64,000 nt of DNA from Setophaga petechia (taxonomy: Eukaryota > Chordata > Aves > Passeriformes > Parulidae), in assembly GCA_024362935.1 (NCBI GenBank), contig JANCRA010000001.1, forward strand, positions 62,772,930 through 62,836,929, written 5' to 3'. How positions within the stretch are numbered: the stretch's first letter is position 1; every line of letters begins with the position of its first letter. Under the pieces are notes generated by a model. That model had not been told where the DNA came from and did not search any database. It saw only the letters and a list, made by a program, of their open reading frames with translations. Shown here in pieces: positions 26,329 to 38,500 of the stretch. A program made the translations under genes and the position numbers.

Positions 26329-26429
26329 CCTAATCCTGATGCAGTCAATCAAATATAAGACAAATAAAAATGCTTTGGAAAGCCTTCAGCTGCAGAAGAA
26401 TAACATATCTCCATGGGAATTTCATGAAT

Positions 26430-26457
26430 GTCCTATTTTTTATATTCTTAGGTAAGA
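26430..26457 (+). other. Recursive-splice-site-like sequence
   Basis: TCCTATTTTTTATATTCTTAG is followed directly by GTAAGA, so an acceptor and a donor abut with a zero-length exon (junction 26451/26452). Recursive sites with pyrimidine tract, AG and GTRAG fused are known in very long introns of insects and of vertebrate neuronal genes. The match is good but not perfect (TTAG in place of CAG). It is meaningful only if the window is intronic on this strand, which I cannot establish. Confidence 0.15.
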
Positions 26458-26739
26458 CAAATTAGTTCTTAGGAGACAGAGGAAGGAAAAGCATTTAGAG
26501 ATTTATGACAGAGATAGAGTATAAAAGAGAGCTCAAGAGTACAAGAGCCACTGAGTAAGACACCTCAAAAATGGACCACCACAAAGAGGTGTTCAGAGCA
26601 CCCCAAGCTTCAACATCATGTTGAGATTAAAAAGATAAGAAGGCAGTTCTGTATTCACTCAATGGGAACTCAGAAGTCACTCTTCCAGTGTACATCCAGG
26701 GCAAATTCCCAGACATCTGGAGTGCGAGGGCCACTTGTA

Positions 26740-27240
26740 CATAGCTGAATGCTAAAACAGCCCAGGGCCACCTCCTGGCAGCTCATGGAAGGGATGCCAC
26801 GTCAATCTGGGAGCCATGTGCATGGGAATTCTGCTCCTCAGGGTTAGCTGGAGGGAAACGGGGGCTGTGGAAGGGACAGATGAGGAATGTGGCTGGCAGG
26901 AGCACTGGGCTCGAGGGTCACAGAGGTCTGTCACAAGAAGCGCGCTGAGAACCAGGCACATCGCATAGGGTAATGCAAGTGGCTGGGTTTAGCCCACAAT
27001 TAAGAAATACTGAGGTGACCAAAGCAGGTACTGGTGAGATCTCTGGGACATGAGTAGCCTGTCATCATCTTCACTAAGTGCTGTTTCCATGAACAGCTCC
27101 GAACAGGCTCCTTCAGAGGCCCCTGCCTGCGTTTTCCTGCCGCCAGTGCCGCCAAAGAGGGAAGCCTGCGGATGCGGATCCGACTCTCCCCACGTGCACG
27201 TGAGCAGCCAGCTGGGTGAGTGAGGGTTTGCTCAGACATG
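26740..27240. other. GC/CpG-richer patch
   Basis: This interval is clearly richer in G+C than its flanks. Its densest part, 27128-27202, holds about eight CpGs in 75 bp, the tightest cluster I found in the window. It ends near CTGG|GTGAGT (donor-like, 27216-27221). It could be a small promoter or enhancer-type island or an old GC-rich insertion. It is far shorter than a typical CpG island. The 84-codon minus frame over it is Arg-rich and unrecognised. Confidence 0.3.
27191..27202. promoter_or_regulatory. Doubled CACGTG E-box
   Basis: CACGTGCACGTG is two canonical E-boxes end to end and is itself a 12-bp palindrome. CACGTG is the core site of MYC/MAX, USF, CLOCK/BMAL and MITF/TFE proteins. 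Its position inside the densest CpG cluster makes a regulatory role more plausible than a lone motif would, but occupancy is unknown. Confidence 0.3.
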
Positions 27241-29986
27241 TCACAGAGCTGCACAGATTTTTTTCAAAGTGTACAGCAGGCTTTGACAACCCAGGCCTTC
27301 ACACAGAGTGGTTTAGTGAGGCTCCTTGCCCCTCCTTCTCCATGCCCCCGGCCCTACATGAAAGCAAAGGCAGCATTCGGAACTAAGCTGAATTAAAACG
27401 ATTTGGTTCAGTGCTACACTTCAAGAATATGTAAAAAAACCCATGCTGCTGCCTTGTGACACAACACAGCACATCCCAGAGGTTGGTTTTAATGTATTTA
27501 CTCTTCCAGAACACCACGACTTTTAGTAAACGGGCAACATATGATGCAGTTCTGGTCTCATCACAACATGTTTAACATCTGGGAGAGCTGCCACTTGTGA
27601 AGCCAACCAGGGCTCTGCTGACAGACAAAGTGAGCATTATACTGAAATGCCATTCCTCAGCTGTTTGCAGAATTAATTTCCCTGTAGAATTTTCTAATTA
27701 GTTGGCTCTTTCCAGCCCGTTCCCCACAGAGGAAGCAGAAAGGAAGCAAAAGGCTAGCACCTGCTCCCAAAGCTCTGGCTGGGAAAAAAAATAAATAAAT
27801 TTAAGGATGACATATACAGTAAGTATTTAGGCACTAGAAAGCCTTCTATCCATGCAGCTGTGGGGATGAAGTAACTCTGTTTGAAAGCTTAATGGAGATT
27901 CTTCTGTGGGGAAGAATTTCCAGTGGCTCACATTCCAGACAGTTAACCACATTACCAAAGGGAAGAAAAAGGGATTTGTTCAAGCATTAAAAACTGTCTT
28001 AAAATTTTTTTTTTTTTTAAAAATCCCCCCAATCTGTAGAAAAACAGACAGATGAATCCAGACTTGAGGATGATTCTACAGTAGCTTGCTCTATTACCTA
28101 TGGGTTATTTCCAATCATTCTTTTTTTCTATGATTTTGAATTAAAAGATTAAATATGTTGGAATGTAGTGTTTGATATTATCTTAGAAGGAACAGCTAAC
28201 ACAAAAGAATTTGTTCTTAACTGAAGTGAGTCATTGGAACAAAAGAAATAATTTGGTTCTTGCTTTGAATTTACCTGCAGCAGGTCAACATAAGGAAGAA
28301 AACATGAAAGATATTTCATGAAAAATAAAAATAAGGAAAAAATGGTCCAAGAAAGGTAATTTACATTTTTGACTACTCAACCACTTTGCCAAAACAATTT
28401 TTAAATACTGACTATAAAACAAGATGATGGTCAACTAAAGTTAGAATGCATGAAGGAAAAAAGATCCCTTATGGAAATTAGGATAAGCCATTAGCACTTC
28501 AATAAACAGTTTTCACTGTGTTTCCACAGTGACTTTACAAAATGGTAGACCTTGCAAAGAACTAAGGTTTTAAAATAAGATCACAGATAAAATCCCTTTA
28601 ATTTAATTGGGTGTGTGTTTGGATCAGCACAAAGTGTGATGTAGGCCCAGAGATGAGTAAGTTACCCATTAATAAAGCAGATGGTGTATTAAATGTACCA
28701 TTTTGTCTAATTTTTGTATAATTCCAGAGTTCCTGAAAGCTTTTTTTTAATAGATTCAACATATATGTCTAAGTGCATGTATATATTTGGAGCAAGGGTA
28801 TGTGGGATTGAAAGACTTAATTAATAATTTATTAATTTCATGGAATCAAGACACATGTCACATTTTCATAAACTCATAATTTTCTAGGGCAATTTAAGAT
28901 AAACAAATACAACCAGGAGTGTAGATAGGAAGAAAGGTTCTGCTAACCCCAAAGGAAAAGAAGACATAGAATTGCCTGCCTGAGACAAATGCCCAGACTT
29001 TGTTCCCCACTCTGAGACAATTTTGAAAAAGTAGCAAAATAAAGAATGGAATTGTGAGGCAGGGCTATTCCTGCTTTTCCCTGGCAATGCTTGGCAATAT
29101 TCTCTGCTGTTCTGGTTGTCTATGGAAAATCTGTGTATGGATGAGTGGCATTCGTGCCTGTCATGTGAGGTGGTGCTGACATGTCAATTCCAAATGGCTA
29201 CAATTATTTCAAGTGGACTTTCCCCCAAAGCCTACATTGGAGAGGATAATTTCAAGCTGCAGAAAACCCAAGTAAACAGCACTCATTTATTTTCCTCGGA
29301 AGTGGTGCAGCTAAATTCATCTGTGGCTTTGAAAATCTCCCATGATACTTTAGTCTGGCCCATTAACTGCACCTGTTCTCTTTTTCTTTCTCTTCTTTTT
29401 TGGGGTGGAACAGGGCCTGGGGGGGAATTATTTGCCCTTCAATAGCAAGTGTCTGGCTTTTAAAGGATGCATAGGATATTTTATTTCATTACTGTCTAGG
29501 TATTTCAAATGAAATAATAATCCAAAACCCCCATAACCCATTATTTTTCTCCTTTGAAATTAAAAGTAAATAGTGGAAGGAAGAACATGTCCTTGGAAAG
29601 ACAAATGGGTGATAACTCACAGAGAAACATAATGTGAAAGAGTACATTTATTTTCCCCAAATAATGATCTAAATTAACCCATTTATTAGGTTTCTCTATA
29701 TTACTCACTTTGACAAAAATGAAATTTTTCAAAAGGAAAACATGTCACTGAAATAATGTTGACATATTTCTGATTTGAGGGTAGACTTCCCACAAATATG
29801 AGCATATATAAGCTGCTACAGTCAACTTCTCTCCAAGAACCTAATCATAGAACTGATTTAAATTTAATTTACCTGTGGCTCACTGAAACAGGCTTTATTT
29901 TTTTCCCTTAATAAGTAAAGTGACAGTGAATAGCAATTTGAGTGCAAACAAGACACATTGTTCTCAGATTACTACAGGTCATAATA
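27241..29986. other. Non-coding stretch, no gene recognised
   Basis: AT-rich; a T14 run flanked by A4 and A5 lies at 28005-28018. The 109-codon plus frame at 29116-29445 shows no domain. Nothing else is supported. Confidence 0.6.
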
Positions 29987-30014
29987 TTTGACTTCAGCTA
30001 AATCTGAAGTCAAA
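29987..30014. repeat. Perfect inverted repeat, 11-bp arms
   Basis: TTTGACTTCAG (29987-29997), a 6-base loop, and CTGAAGTCAAA (30004-30014). A short perfect hairpin with no assigned role. Confidence 0.8.
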
Positions 30015-31781
30015 AAAAGATGCTAAGAAAACCCTGGTTTGCTGGAGGAAATAACCCCTGCTTATTTCCCACACTCTGAAATTAAAAAAAAATATTAAAA
30101 CTAAATATAGTTGAGTCAGTGACCTTTAAAAGGGCAGTTGGGGGATTTTATATTGGTTGTGTTCTGTTTTGCTTTTGATTAGTTTTGACTAGTTTATCTG
30201 CAAATCTAAAACACATGAAGAACCAAAGTCTGCAGAACGGAAAAGAGCGATTTTCTCTGGGAAGCCTCTAACCTGTTGCAAAGAAGAATTCTGCATTGTG
30301 GTGCAGCTGACTCAAGCCTTATTTCTCTCAGCTACCAAGAAAAGCAAAAAATAAAAAAAAAAGACAAGTTCTGTGCCTTTCCAAAAATTTAGAAAAACTT
30401 TGGATAAATGGCTGAAGAGGAATGTTTGACTCAAACCCCAGAACACTGATTCAGGAACCACCTTTTAGTGGCTGCCATCTGAATGCCAACACTGATTTGT
30501 GTTACCTGTTTTTTAGGGCACTGAAACCTCACCCATGCTGAAAGGCAAAGACAGAAAGTGTTGGTTTGCCTTTAGCTGTGACAAATATCTAACAGTGGGA
30601 CGAGAATCCAAAACTAGTTTACATGGTGTGATGGCAGCTGGGTGACATCTTTCATAAATTTGGGATTACAGCTCCCTGTCCTTCTTCCCCCTTCCTTGCT
30701 TGCTCCCTCTTTTGCCAGTCATCTTTTTCCCCATCCAGGTGGCTCACAGTGCTTTCCTTGACTGTGTTCATCTGGGCTGAGGTTGCCAAACAACTGGGGT
30801 GTGGCTGGATCCCAAATCCCAGTGCAGGCTCACTGACCACCCCTATTCCCAGCGCCAGGCACGGCAGCCCCGGAGAGGCTCGCAGGTTGCAGCATGTGCA
30901 TTAATATGGCTTTGCTTTCTCATGTCCTTATCTCTAACAGCAAATCTGTGTAGCTCAGGATATGAACTGCAAAGGAGAGATGAGGAACTGGTTAGTGCTT
31001 ATCGGGAACGATGGAATTTGAGATCTGGAGATGAAGGGGGGTTGCTAGCTGTGTTTTTTTAATGAGAGGACTGGCTGATGTTTATCAGTTGACCCCTGTT
31101 TCAGGTAACGGAGCAGTTGGCAGGGAGCTGTTCCTACTGATTAGATTGAGTGAGTTGGTATTCAGATTAACTTCTGATTTCCCTCGTATTATTTGTACAA
31201 GCTCTTTATTGCTCTGGATAATTCTCCCCTTCCTGGTTTAGGAAGTGGAACTGTCATCCTCCTGGAGCACTGCTACCAGCTCACCAGATTTTATTATGTG
31301 AGACGACATGATGGTCATAGATTAACTCAACCTCTTACTATTTTTCTGTATTAAAATTAGACCTCTGTGACATTTGCTTTGTTCTAACCAAACAGGGATA
31401 AAGCACAGCTTTATCATCTAGGATAGATTTATGGTACTGAGACTGATCAGGATATTACTTTTAATCAACATTTCTGTGGCTAAGGCAACTGCTGTCTTCT
31501 TTCTGGATTGAATATTTGTGTAACCTGAGTGGCTTTCAATCCTTTCTTGTTCTGAGAGTCCTCAAAACTCTTCTGCTGTGGCTGGAAGGAATTATGATGT
31601 TCTTCCTTTCCCTCTCCCCTGCTAAGCTCATGGCAGTATCTTTGGGTTTCTTTTTTCTCTTGTAACCTGTTATTTGTCACTGCTTTGTCTTACTTCCCTG
31701 CCACAACAGATCCTTGAAGTGATCCATCAGAGGAGCAGATTCATAACCAGTTTTTCAAAAGTTCCCTTTTTGAATTTACAG
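30015..31781. other. Non-coding stretch, no gene recognised
   Basis: AT-rich with a slightly GC-richer piece at 30640-30900. A CCCCTGTTTCAG|GTAACG sequence at about 31093-31110 has acceptor and donor-like halves abutting. No gene is supported. Confidence 0.6.
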
Positions 31782-31811
31782 GCCTGACCCCAAAAGACCG
31801 TGCAATCACAG
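31782..31811 (+). other. Candidate 30-bp micro-exon
   Basis: An acceptor-like CCCTTTTTGAATTTACAG ends at 31781 and a donor CACAG|GTGAGA begins at 31812, enclosing exactly 30 bp. Two frames are open, reading LTPKDRAIT or PDPKRPCNH. The third frame has an immediate stop. Exons of 30 nt or less, in multiples of three, are characteristic of neuronal micro-exons. The segment holds a CpG and more follow in the presumed intron. I cannot name a protein with either peptide, and chance is a fair explanation. Confidence 0.17.
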
Positions 31812-32231
31812 GTGAGAATCCGGATAGAACAAGTAATAACTTCACACATATGTACGTGAGGATTTCCACTACACTAGCAAACACATTTTTATTGACATTT
31901 TCTTTTCCAACCTGGCTATCAAACCTCATATTTCACATATCTGTAGAGAAAACCAGGTTTGTTTTCCATGAATGGGCCGCATTATGGGGATTTTTTTATG
32001 TTATTCCATCTCCTACAGGCTTTTATCCAAACCAAGCAACTAAAGTAAAACATGGCTTCCTTCCCTGAGATGGTTTCATAGCCCAGCTCTCCAACTTTCT
32101 CCCGTACCACAAACATGCAACACAATTGTGCAAGAGCCGAGGAAGGAACGGTGAGATCAGAGCCGTGACTGCAGACATCCTGACATGGGGATCTGGCACT
32201 TATTCAACACAAACACAATTAGAGGACTTAC

Positions 32232-32277
32232 CCTTGCATGAAGTATTTGCTTTCTTGATAGTCACCAGCCTTAACCT
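32232..32277 (-). other. Candidate 46-bp exon
   Basis: On the minus strand a moderate acceptor (CATTCCTAG) precedes 46 bp that end in AGG|GTAAGT (donor at 32226-32231). Two frames are open; one reads VKAGDYQESKYFMQ, which has ordinary protein composition but which I do not recognise. The surrounding sequence (32090-32280) has several CpGs and looks conserved. The acceptor pyrimidine tract is weak, so confidence is low. Confidence 0.15.
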
Positions 32278-33953
32278 CTAGGAATGCTTACGAATCAGAT
32301 AGTGTTCCTTGAGGAGGGCGAGCCTTTTCAAGCTCCTCTGTCCTGCTTCAGCCAACACAGACACAAAGAAGAAAGAAATTCCACTGCATCCTACTACTTC
32401 TCCCAGGGAAAGCCTTTGAGAAGCAGAGAAGAGTTGTGGTCTCAAAATCCCTGCCAAGGATTTGAGAGCACAATATCATGCAGTGCTTGCTCCTCTTCCT
32501 ACTATCAGCAGGAAAAAATAACACCACAAGAGACAAACTTTGAAATTCTCACCAAACATGAAAGCAGGAGGGTTTCCTGAGTCCTGCTCCTTGGCTTTGC
32601 ATTGCAGTTGACTTGTCTGGCAGTGGTGATACCACAGAACGATGGCAGAGATTTGCATGTCTTGGAAGGCTCATATGTGTGCATCTGCACAGATATTTGT
32701 GAGCTGGATGCAGAAAAAGGTTCATTAACTTAGCAAATGTAACCTAGTGTACATGGGTGTTACACAACTTACAAATCCTCAAGTCTCACAAGACAAATAT
32801 TTCAGTAGAATAATTACAATCAGTGTATACCCTGGGCTTTGCACAAAGTAACATCATCTTCCAAATGGCAATAGCAGCTGATCTCTAATAAAATATCTGC
32901 TGGCAAATTGGTCAAATGTCAGTCTGGCACAGCAGTTGCAAAGGGAAAGTCTTGTTCCGAAATGTCCAATAATTTAAATTATTCTCATCTCAAACTGCAT
33001 CAGTGACACACGAGAACTGGGCCAAAGGAGGGCCCACTGGTGTAACAGAGCAGTGGGATTTCCAGATGATGCAATGTGACATGACAGGACTACCAAAGCT
33101 ACTGCAAGATACACAGAGGCTTAACTGGTATAACACAAAACAAAATAATAATAAAAGAAAGTGGTAAAGATAACTCCAACCCAGAAGCTCTGAAGTGAGC
33201 TGAGAGGCTCTGACCTGTGTGACCTGCCTGAGCAAACCCAGCACCCCACTGCAGGACCAGTTTTCCATACCACCTTTAAAACTGCATCCTGGAGCAGCAC
33301 CCCAGGATGGGGTCATAGATTGGTGAGGAGGAGGAACAGTTGTGCAGTGTTGTGCCTTCCCAAGTGACCAGATGCACTTTTCCATCTTTAGCAGCTTCCA
33401 CAAATATCAACAACCTGAAAAACAGTGGAGATTGCCAAAATATCAGATATCTGAATCCAGTCAGAACGAGACACTCCCAAAAATATTTCCAACACTCTGA
33501 AATTCACACACACACGCACCTCCCCAAATACCCAGGGGAAAATTTTTGCATGGGACCAAAGGAAAAATGACAACAATGCCTCAGATAGATATCAATGGTC
33601 ACAGAGTTCCATGCTAAAGAGCTGATTTAGGCTATTTTGGTGCCCACAAAACAACCTGGCCATGCTCAAAGGACAGACTGCCTGAGCACGGTATTAAACC
33701 ACTGTTAGTAAAGCAGTTGCATCAAGAGAGCAAATAAAGCAACTAAAACACATTTCTGGAGTAGCACAGTTGACATCTGCAGACCCACCCAAGCCAGGCA
33801 TTCGTCCCAAAATAAAAAATTGGCAACCAGCTATGAATGGTTGCTGGTCTTGACTTTTTGTAACTCCACTAAAGAAGCACAATATAAATCTGCAACCCTG
33901 TATCCGGACAATAATTGGAATACATCAAGAAAAAACTTGCAGTCATTCCAGAT

Positions 33954-34003
33954 GAAAAAAAAAACCAAAAAAAAACCACAAAAGGGGAAAAAAAGAGAGA
34001 GAT
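33954..34003. repeat. A-rich low-complexity sequence
   Basis: About 50 bases made of A runs broken by CC, G4 and GAGA. Simple sequence with no recognised parent. Confidence 0.85.
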
Positions 34004-34657
34004 TTCAAAATCTAAGAGTGCTTATAAACAAGGATGTTACTTTCCCCTCTCTTATCCAGAACCGCCCTTAATTGAAAGGATCAGTATCTAAAGCAACTGG
34101 TGCTGCCCTGCACATGAATCCCCTTTGCACCTCTTCCCTCTTATTTCTTCAGTGGTTTTATTAACATTAGTGACTTATCTAAGTATTAGAATGCTTGGCT
34201 GCTTGGAAGCTTATCAACAGCAAATTTTATGGGCTGTTTAGTGATGGAAACAGGAGGAGATGGAGCTCTCCCCCCAGCTACCTCGATATGGAAGTCTTCA
34301 AGAAGCCATGGAATGTGCTCTCTGGTATTTTTGGTATCTTTAAAGTGTCAAGAGTGCAGAATTTCTCTTGTCAGTTGTCACAGTGTGACTCACAATTAGA
34401 GACATCTGCTCTGCATTCACCTCCCCAGGGGCACCGCTCGTTTTTCACCAGCTTCCTGTTGTTGACAGCACAGTTCCTCCCTGTATCACTCTCCACCAGC
34501 ACCCATGCTCCTCGCAGACATTGCAGCAGGCTTAAGCAGATTTCCCTTGGGAAAGCCCTTCCCCTTGTTTTGCTAGTGATTGGAAAAAATATAGAATGTT
34601 GAGAATGCTCTGAAGGCAGAGGCTCTGTTTCTAAAGGAACTGAACGGATTCCATGCC

Positions 34658-34673
34658 TTTTTTTTTTTTTTTT
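34658..34673. repeat. Poly-T run (T16)
   Basis: Sixteen consecutive T with no recognisable retroposed body on either side. Confidence 0.9.
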
Positions 34674-34990
34674 GGTCAGGAGAACTCCATTGTTTTTTGA
34701 TCTTTTTCAAAAATTTCCACATTTTCTCTACGTCCAATTTTCATTTCAAGCAAGAGAGCAGCTTGAAAAATGAAATGTTATTTGTGCTGAATCCTTGTCG
34801 GTAATCGGTGTAAATGGCTGACTAACACCACCAAAATATTATTCAATTAATTTTTCAAATACTGAAAATCATTTCAAATATTAAATTTCAGATGAGGAAC
34901 ACACTGCCTTCCCTTCCTACTCCACCCAATTAAGAAAACAGTTGTTCTACATGTTTTTCACACCAAATCCTTAAGCTGAAGTAGACTTAC

Positions 34991-35059
34991 CATCCCAAGC
35001 ACAGATCCATGCTTTGTGCCTGGTTAATGTCTGGATCATGCAGAAATGCCAAACACCAC
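34991..35059 (-). other. Candidate 69-bp exon
   Basis: On the minus strand, ACCCAGCCTAG followed by 69 bp and then GATG|GTAAGT (donor at 34985-34990). The length is a multiple of three and two frames are open throughout. The acceptor has only a modest pyrimidine tract. Peptides from both frames are unknown to me. Treated as a likely pseudo-exon unless transcripts support it. Confidence 0.12.
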
Positions 35060-35539
35060 CTAGGCTGGGTATGGCTGCCTGGAGCACAGATCTCTTGTGT
35101 GTTCTACCTATCTTGCCCCTGTGTACTGGAAATTTTATTTCTTAGGTTCTGGCCAGTAGTGACAGATTTGAGATTCTACTTCCCCCAAGAATCCAGCTTT
35201 CTTGAAAGATCTCCATTCCTGCAGGAGCAGAACATCTTAGATATTGTCAGTTTCTGTAGTCCTTCCTCCTTGGTCTTGGTCCAGTGCTTCCCTGTTATGT
35301 CCCCTGCACAAGGAGCATCCCAACAGAAAATTCCAATATTCAACATAATATAAAAGATATCTTCCACAAAGATTATTAATTTTATGCACATAACACTTTT
35401 TCCTGGCCCTTTAGGGCAGCTCCTGGGGCTGGTTCCTGATCTGACACTGGTGAAAACCACTAATGTCCATGGTGCTCCCCCATATAAAGTTGTAAATCAT
35501 CTGTTTTATTCCACATCCTGCCAACAAATATTGCATAAC

Positions 35540-35570
35540 TTTTTTTTTTCTTTTTTTCTTTTTTTTTTTT
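35540..35570. repeat. Interrupted poly-T, 31 bp
   Basis: T runs broken by two C over 31 bases. Simple sequence. Confidence 0.9.
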
Positions 35571-38500
35571 GTGATTTGCTGGGATATTTCCAGAACCTGT
35601 GTTTGACTTCTCCCAGGAACGGACTCTTCCTTATATATTCACAATGCTCCAAGCACAAGTTTAGCAGTCTCCAGCTCATGATGCATCTGCACTCATTCAG
35701 TCACAACACATCAATGCAATGCACAGAAGCCTTTCATTTGCCTTCTAAATCAGGACAGTGTAACAGCTGAAATATTTCTCACTGACCCTGGTCTTCAACA
35801 CAAAACTAAACTTCTCTTTGCTATTTCAACATTCACTGCACCAGGATTATATTTAAGGTCAACACAATTTGGGCCCTGGACCCAGACTGCTTAAATTATT
35901 CCAAAAAATATGAACCCATGCCAGTTAAATCAAGAAAATATGTCCTAGAAAAGATAAAACACATCCTCTGTTTAAAAACACATTTCCAAAAAGCAACTCT
36001 AAACTCATAAAACTGTTATGAAATCCACAGCTCCTCCAAACATGAGGAGAACTCTCTGCAAGCTAGAATATTAACTCATACTTGTTGGGTAATCTAGTAA
36101 ATCCAGATGGGGAGAAATTGGAAAGGAAAAAATGGATTCTTTCAGTGTTACCTCAGATTGTTCATCTATTACACAGCCCAGGCACGTATCTGCATTGAAG
36201 GCTCTCAATGTTCCACAGCTGAATTCTCACTTAAAATCTGCATTTGCTGAAGGCATGAAAACCTGGATTCAAAATAGTCTCTACAGGATCAATCATGGAG
36301 CTGCCACTAAAAGGCCTTAAAATGCATTTGCCACTCAATAATTATTGTTCCAGTAGACTGTAGCAAATTATTTTTACAGATTACAAACCCACTGCCTTGG
36401 CCACCTATTAAACACAATCTTCTTGGACCAAAGAGCTCTTTCTGATAACTGATGTTCTAAAAAGTTAATACAAGTCGAGGTTGGGTATTTTCCATTTACG
36501 AGGCTTGGAGAACTGGATATGACAGCCTGCTCATCACACTTCATTCCTCTGATCTTTGTTTCTGTTTCCTGCTCATTCTACCAGTAACTTCAGTCCATTT
36601 TTGTACAGTAATTTCCCAGTATTTTAATGATGGAACCATAAGCAAAGCTACACAGCTAAATAGTTTATTCTTAGCAAATAAAGCTGTGTGTTTGTACCCT
36701 GGGTCATACCTGCCAGAACTCTCATGTTTTAAAAAGGAACATCCAGCAATAAAGACTAAAATGTACTTTGAAATGAAATTTAAATTTGATTTAATGGAAA
36801 TGCACTCAGTCCTTTGCAGAAGAGCAAACTGGTAGCAAGGTGGATTAAAAAAACAAAATCATACTGAGGGACAGTATAATTCTTTTCAAGCAAAACTGTT
36901 TAATGTATAAAAATTATTGTGACTGAAAGAATCTGGTTTTGAACTGAAAAACTCAAGCGTTGCATCACAGAGGGACCTGAGGCCTTGCATTTTAATTATT
37001 AATTTCATAAAAGATCCCAAGAGCAATAGAAAGGTCATGAGAGCTGCTCCAATCCATGGGCAGTTAAGCAGGAGAATGCTTGGGTGCCCTTTAGCCTTTG
37101 AGTGTGCTGCAGGACAGGGGGGTTTGGTGCTAAACGACAAATTGAGTTAGAAATATTTAAGTCATAAACCATAGTAAATCTTTTAGCACTTGAAACACCA
37201 TGAGACACTCCAAGCTGAGAGCAAATGAAGTGTTAGTCTATGCATGTTTAAAAATGCACAGAGGCTGTGTTTACTGAATTATCCATTTCTTCACTATGTC
37301 TCCTTTAGGAAGCTGACATCCAACAGTTTCCCACCAAAAGAAACAATTTATGAAAAGTGCCACTATCATGGGTTAAGAAAAGAAAATAATATGCATCTCT
37401 CTGAAAGCAAAATAATGTAGGTTGCAAAGTCAAGGACAGCTAAATTAGGAAGTGGCAGATTTATGTGTGTCTGCATAACCTCTGCTTGGCCCTCTTGTAG
37501 GTCCTGTGCCCCGAGTGAGACAGAGGTCCTGTGGAAAAAATAGTATGTGATTATGCAATTAAAGACTATATCTTAACACAAAAAGCATCTGAATTAAGGT
37601 TGTGTTGGCATCTGTGAATATAACATTTCCTAACATTTAAATTCTGGGCTTTGCAACCTTAGCACAGAATTTCTGTCAGGTGATATCTTCACATGGCTTT
37701 TATACACAGGTGCAAATTAATTCTAGCCAAATTACCAAGACTTCATTGCCACACAACAGTTTTCTCTTTACTGTGAGTTAAAGAAAGAAGAATATCAGAA
37801 GTCATCTATAAAAGATGCTCTTCCTGGAATGGGAAGAATAGCTGTGGCCCTTGAGTGGAGTCAGCAGAAACTTTATATAAAATTGGTTCATCTTCCCTTG
37901 TTTACTGGTCAGTGTTGTGATCAATATCAAAATGAGCACACTGAAATAGATTATTGCTGCCTAGATGAATCTCACCATATGCTTGGCTTTTGTTATCAGA
38001 GACCTCTAAAATGAGAGGGAGATAAATTGTTTCTTCCTAACCAGTTCTGAAAGCCTGCACAGAATTCCTAAGGAAGACTCATATGGACAGGAACCTTCCT
38101 ACCAAAAGCCTTCTGACCAACAGGACAGCACACTCCTGGGAAGGAGAAGGTTTGAAGGAATTGCCACCACAATTCCACCACTTCTTCATGCCAAGTCCCT
38201 CGAGGCCTGTCCTGTTCTGACACATCCCTTTCACAAGAGAGGAGAGCAAACTTTTTGCTTCCCTTCTAAAAGCAGACAGCAGAATCCAGCATAAGCTTTG
38301 AGCTGAATTTGAGTCAATGTAGTTCTTGTTATTTTAATCTCTCCTTTCTTTGCTTTATGGATTTAGTCAGGGAAATCAAATATTGAAAAAGCATGTTAAG
38401 TGCAATGCAAGCTGAGACTGTAAAAGTGCCAAATTGATTAATGAAGTTACTATAAAATTTGCCACACTGTTTAAGTAAATGATGGTATAAAGTCATCACC

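Larger units (their letters stand above)
31812..34990. other. Non-coding stretch around the 32.2 kb exon candidate
   Basis: AT-rich, with an A-rich low-complexity stretch at 33954-34003 and a T16 run at 34658-34673. Frames such as 32990-33403 minus (137 codons) and 34195-34602 plus (135 codons) carry no domain I know. No gene is supported beyond the exon-like segments listed separately. Confidence 0.6.
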
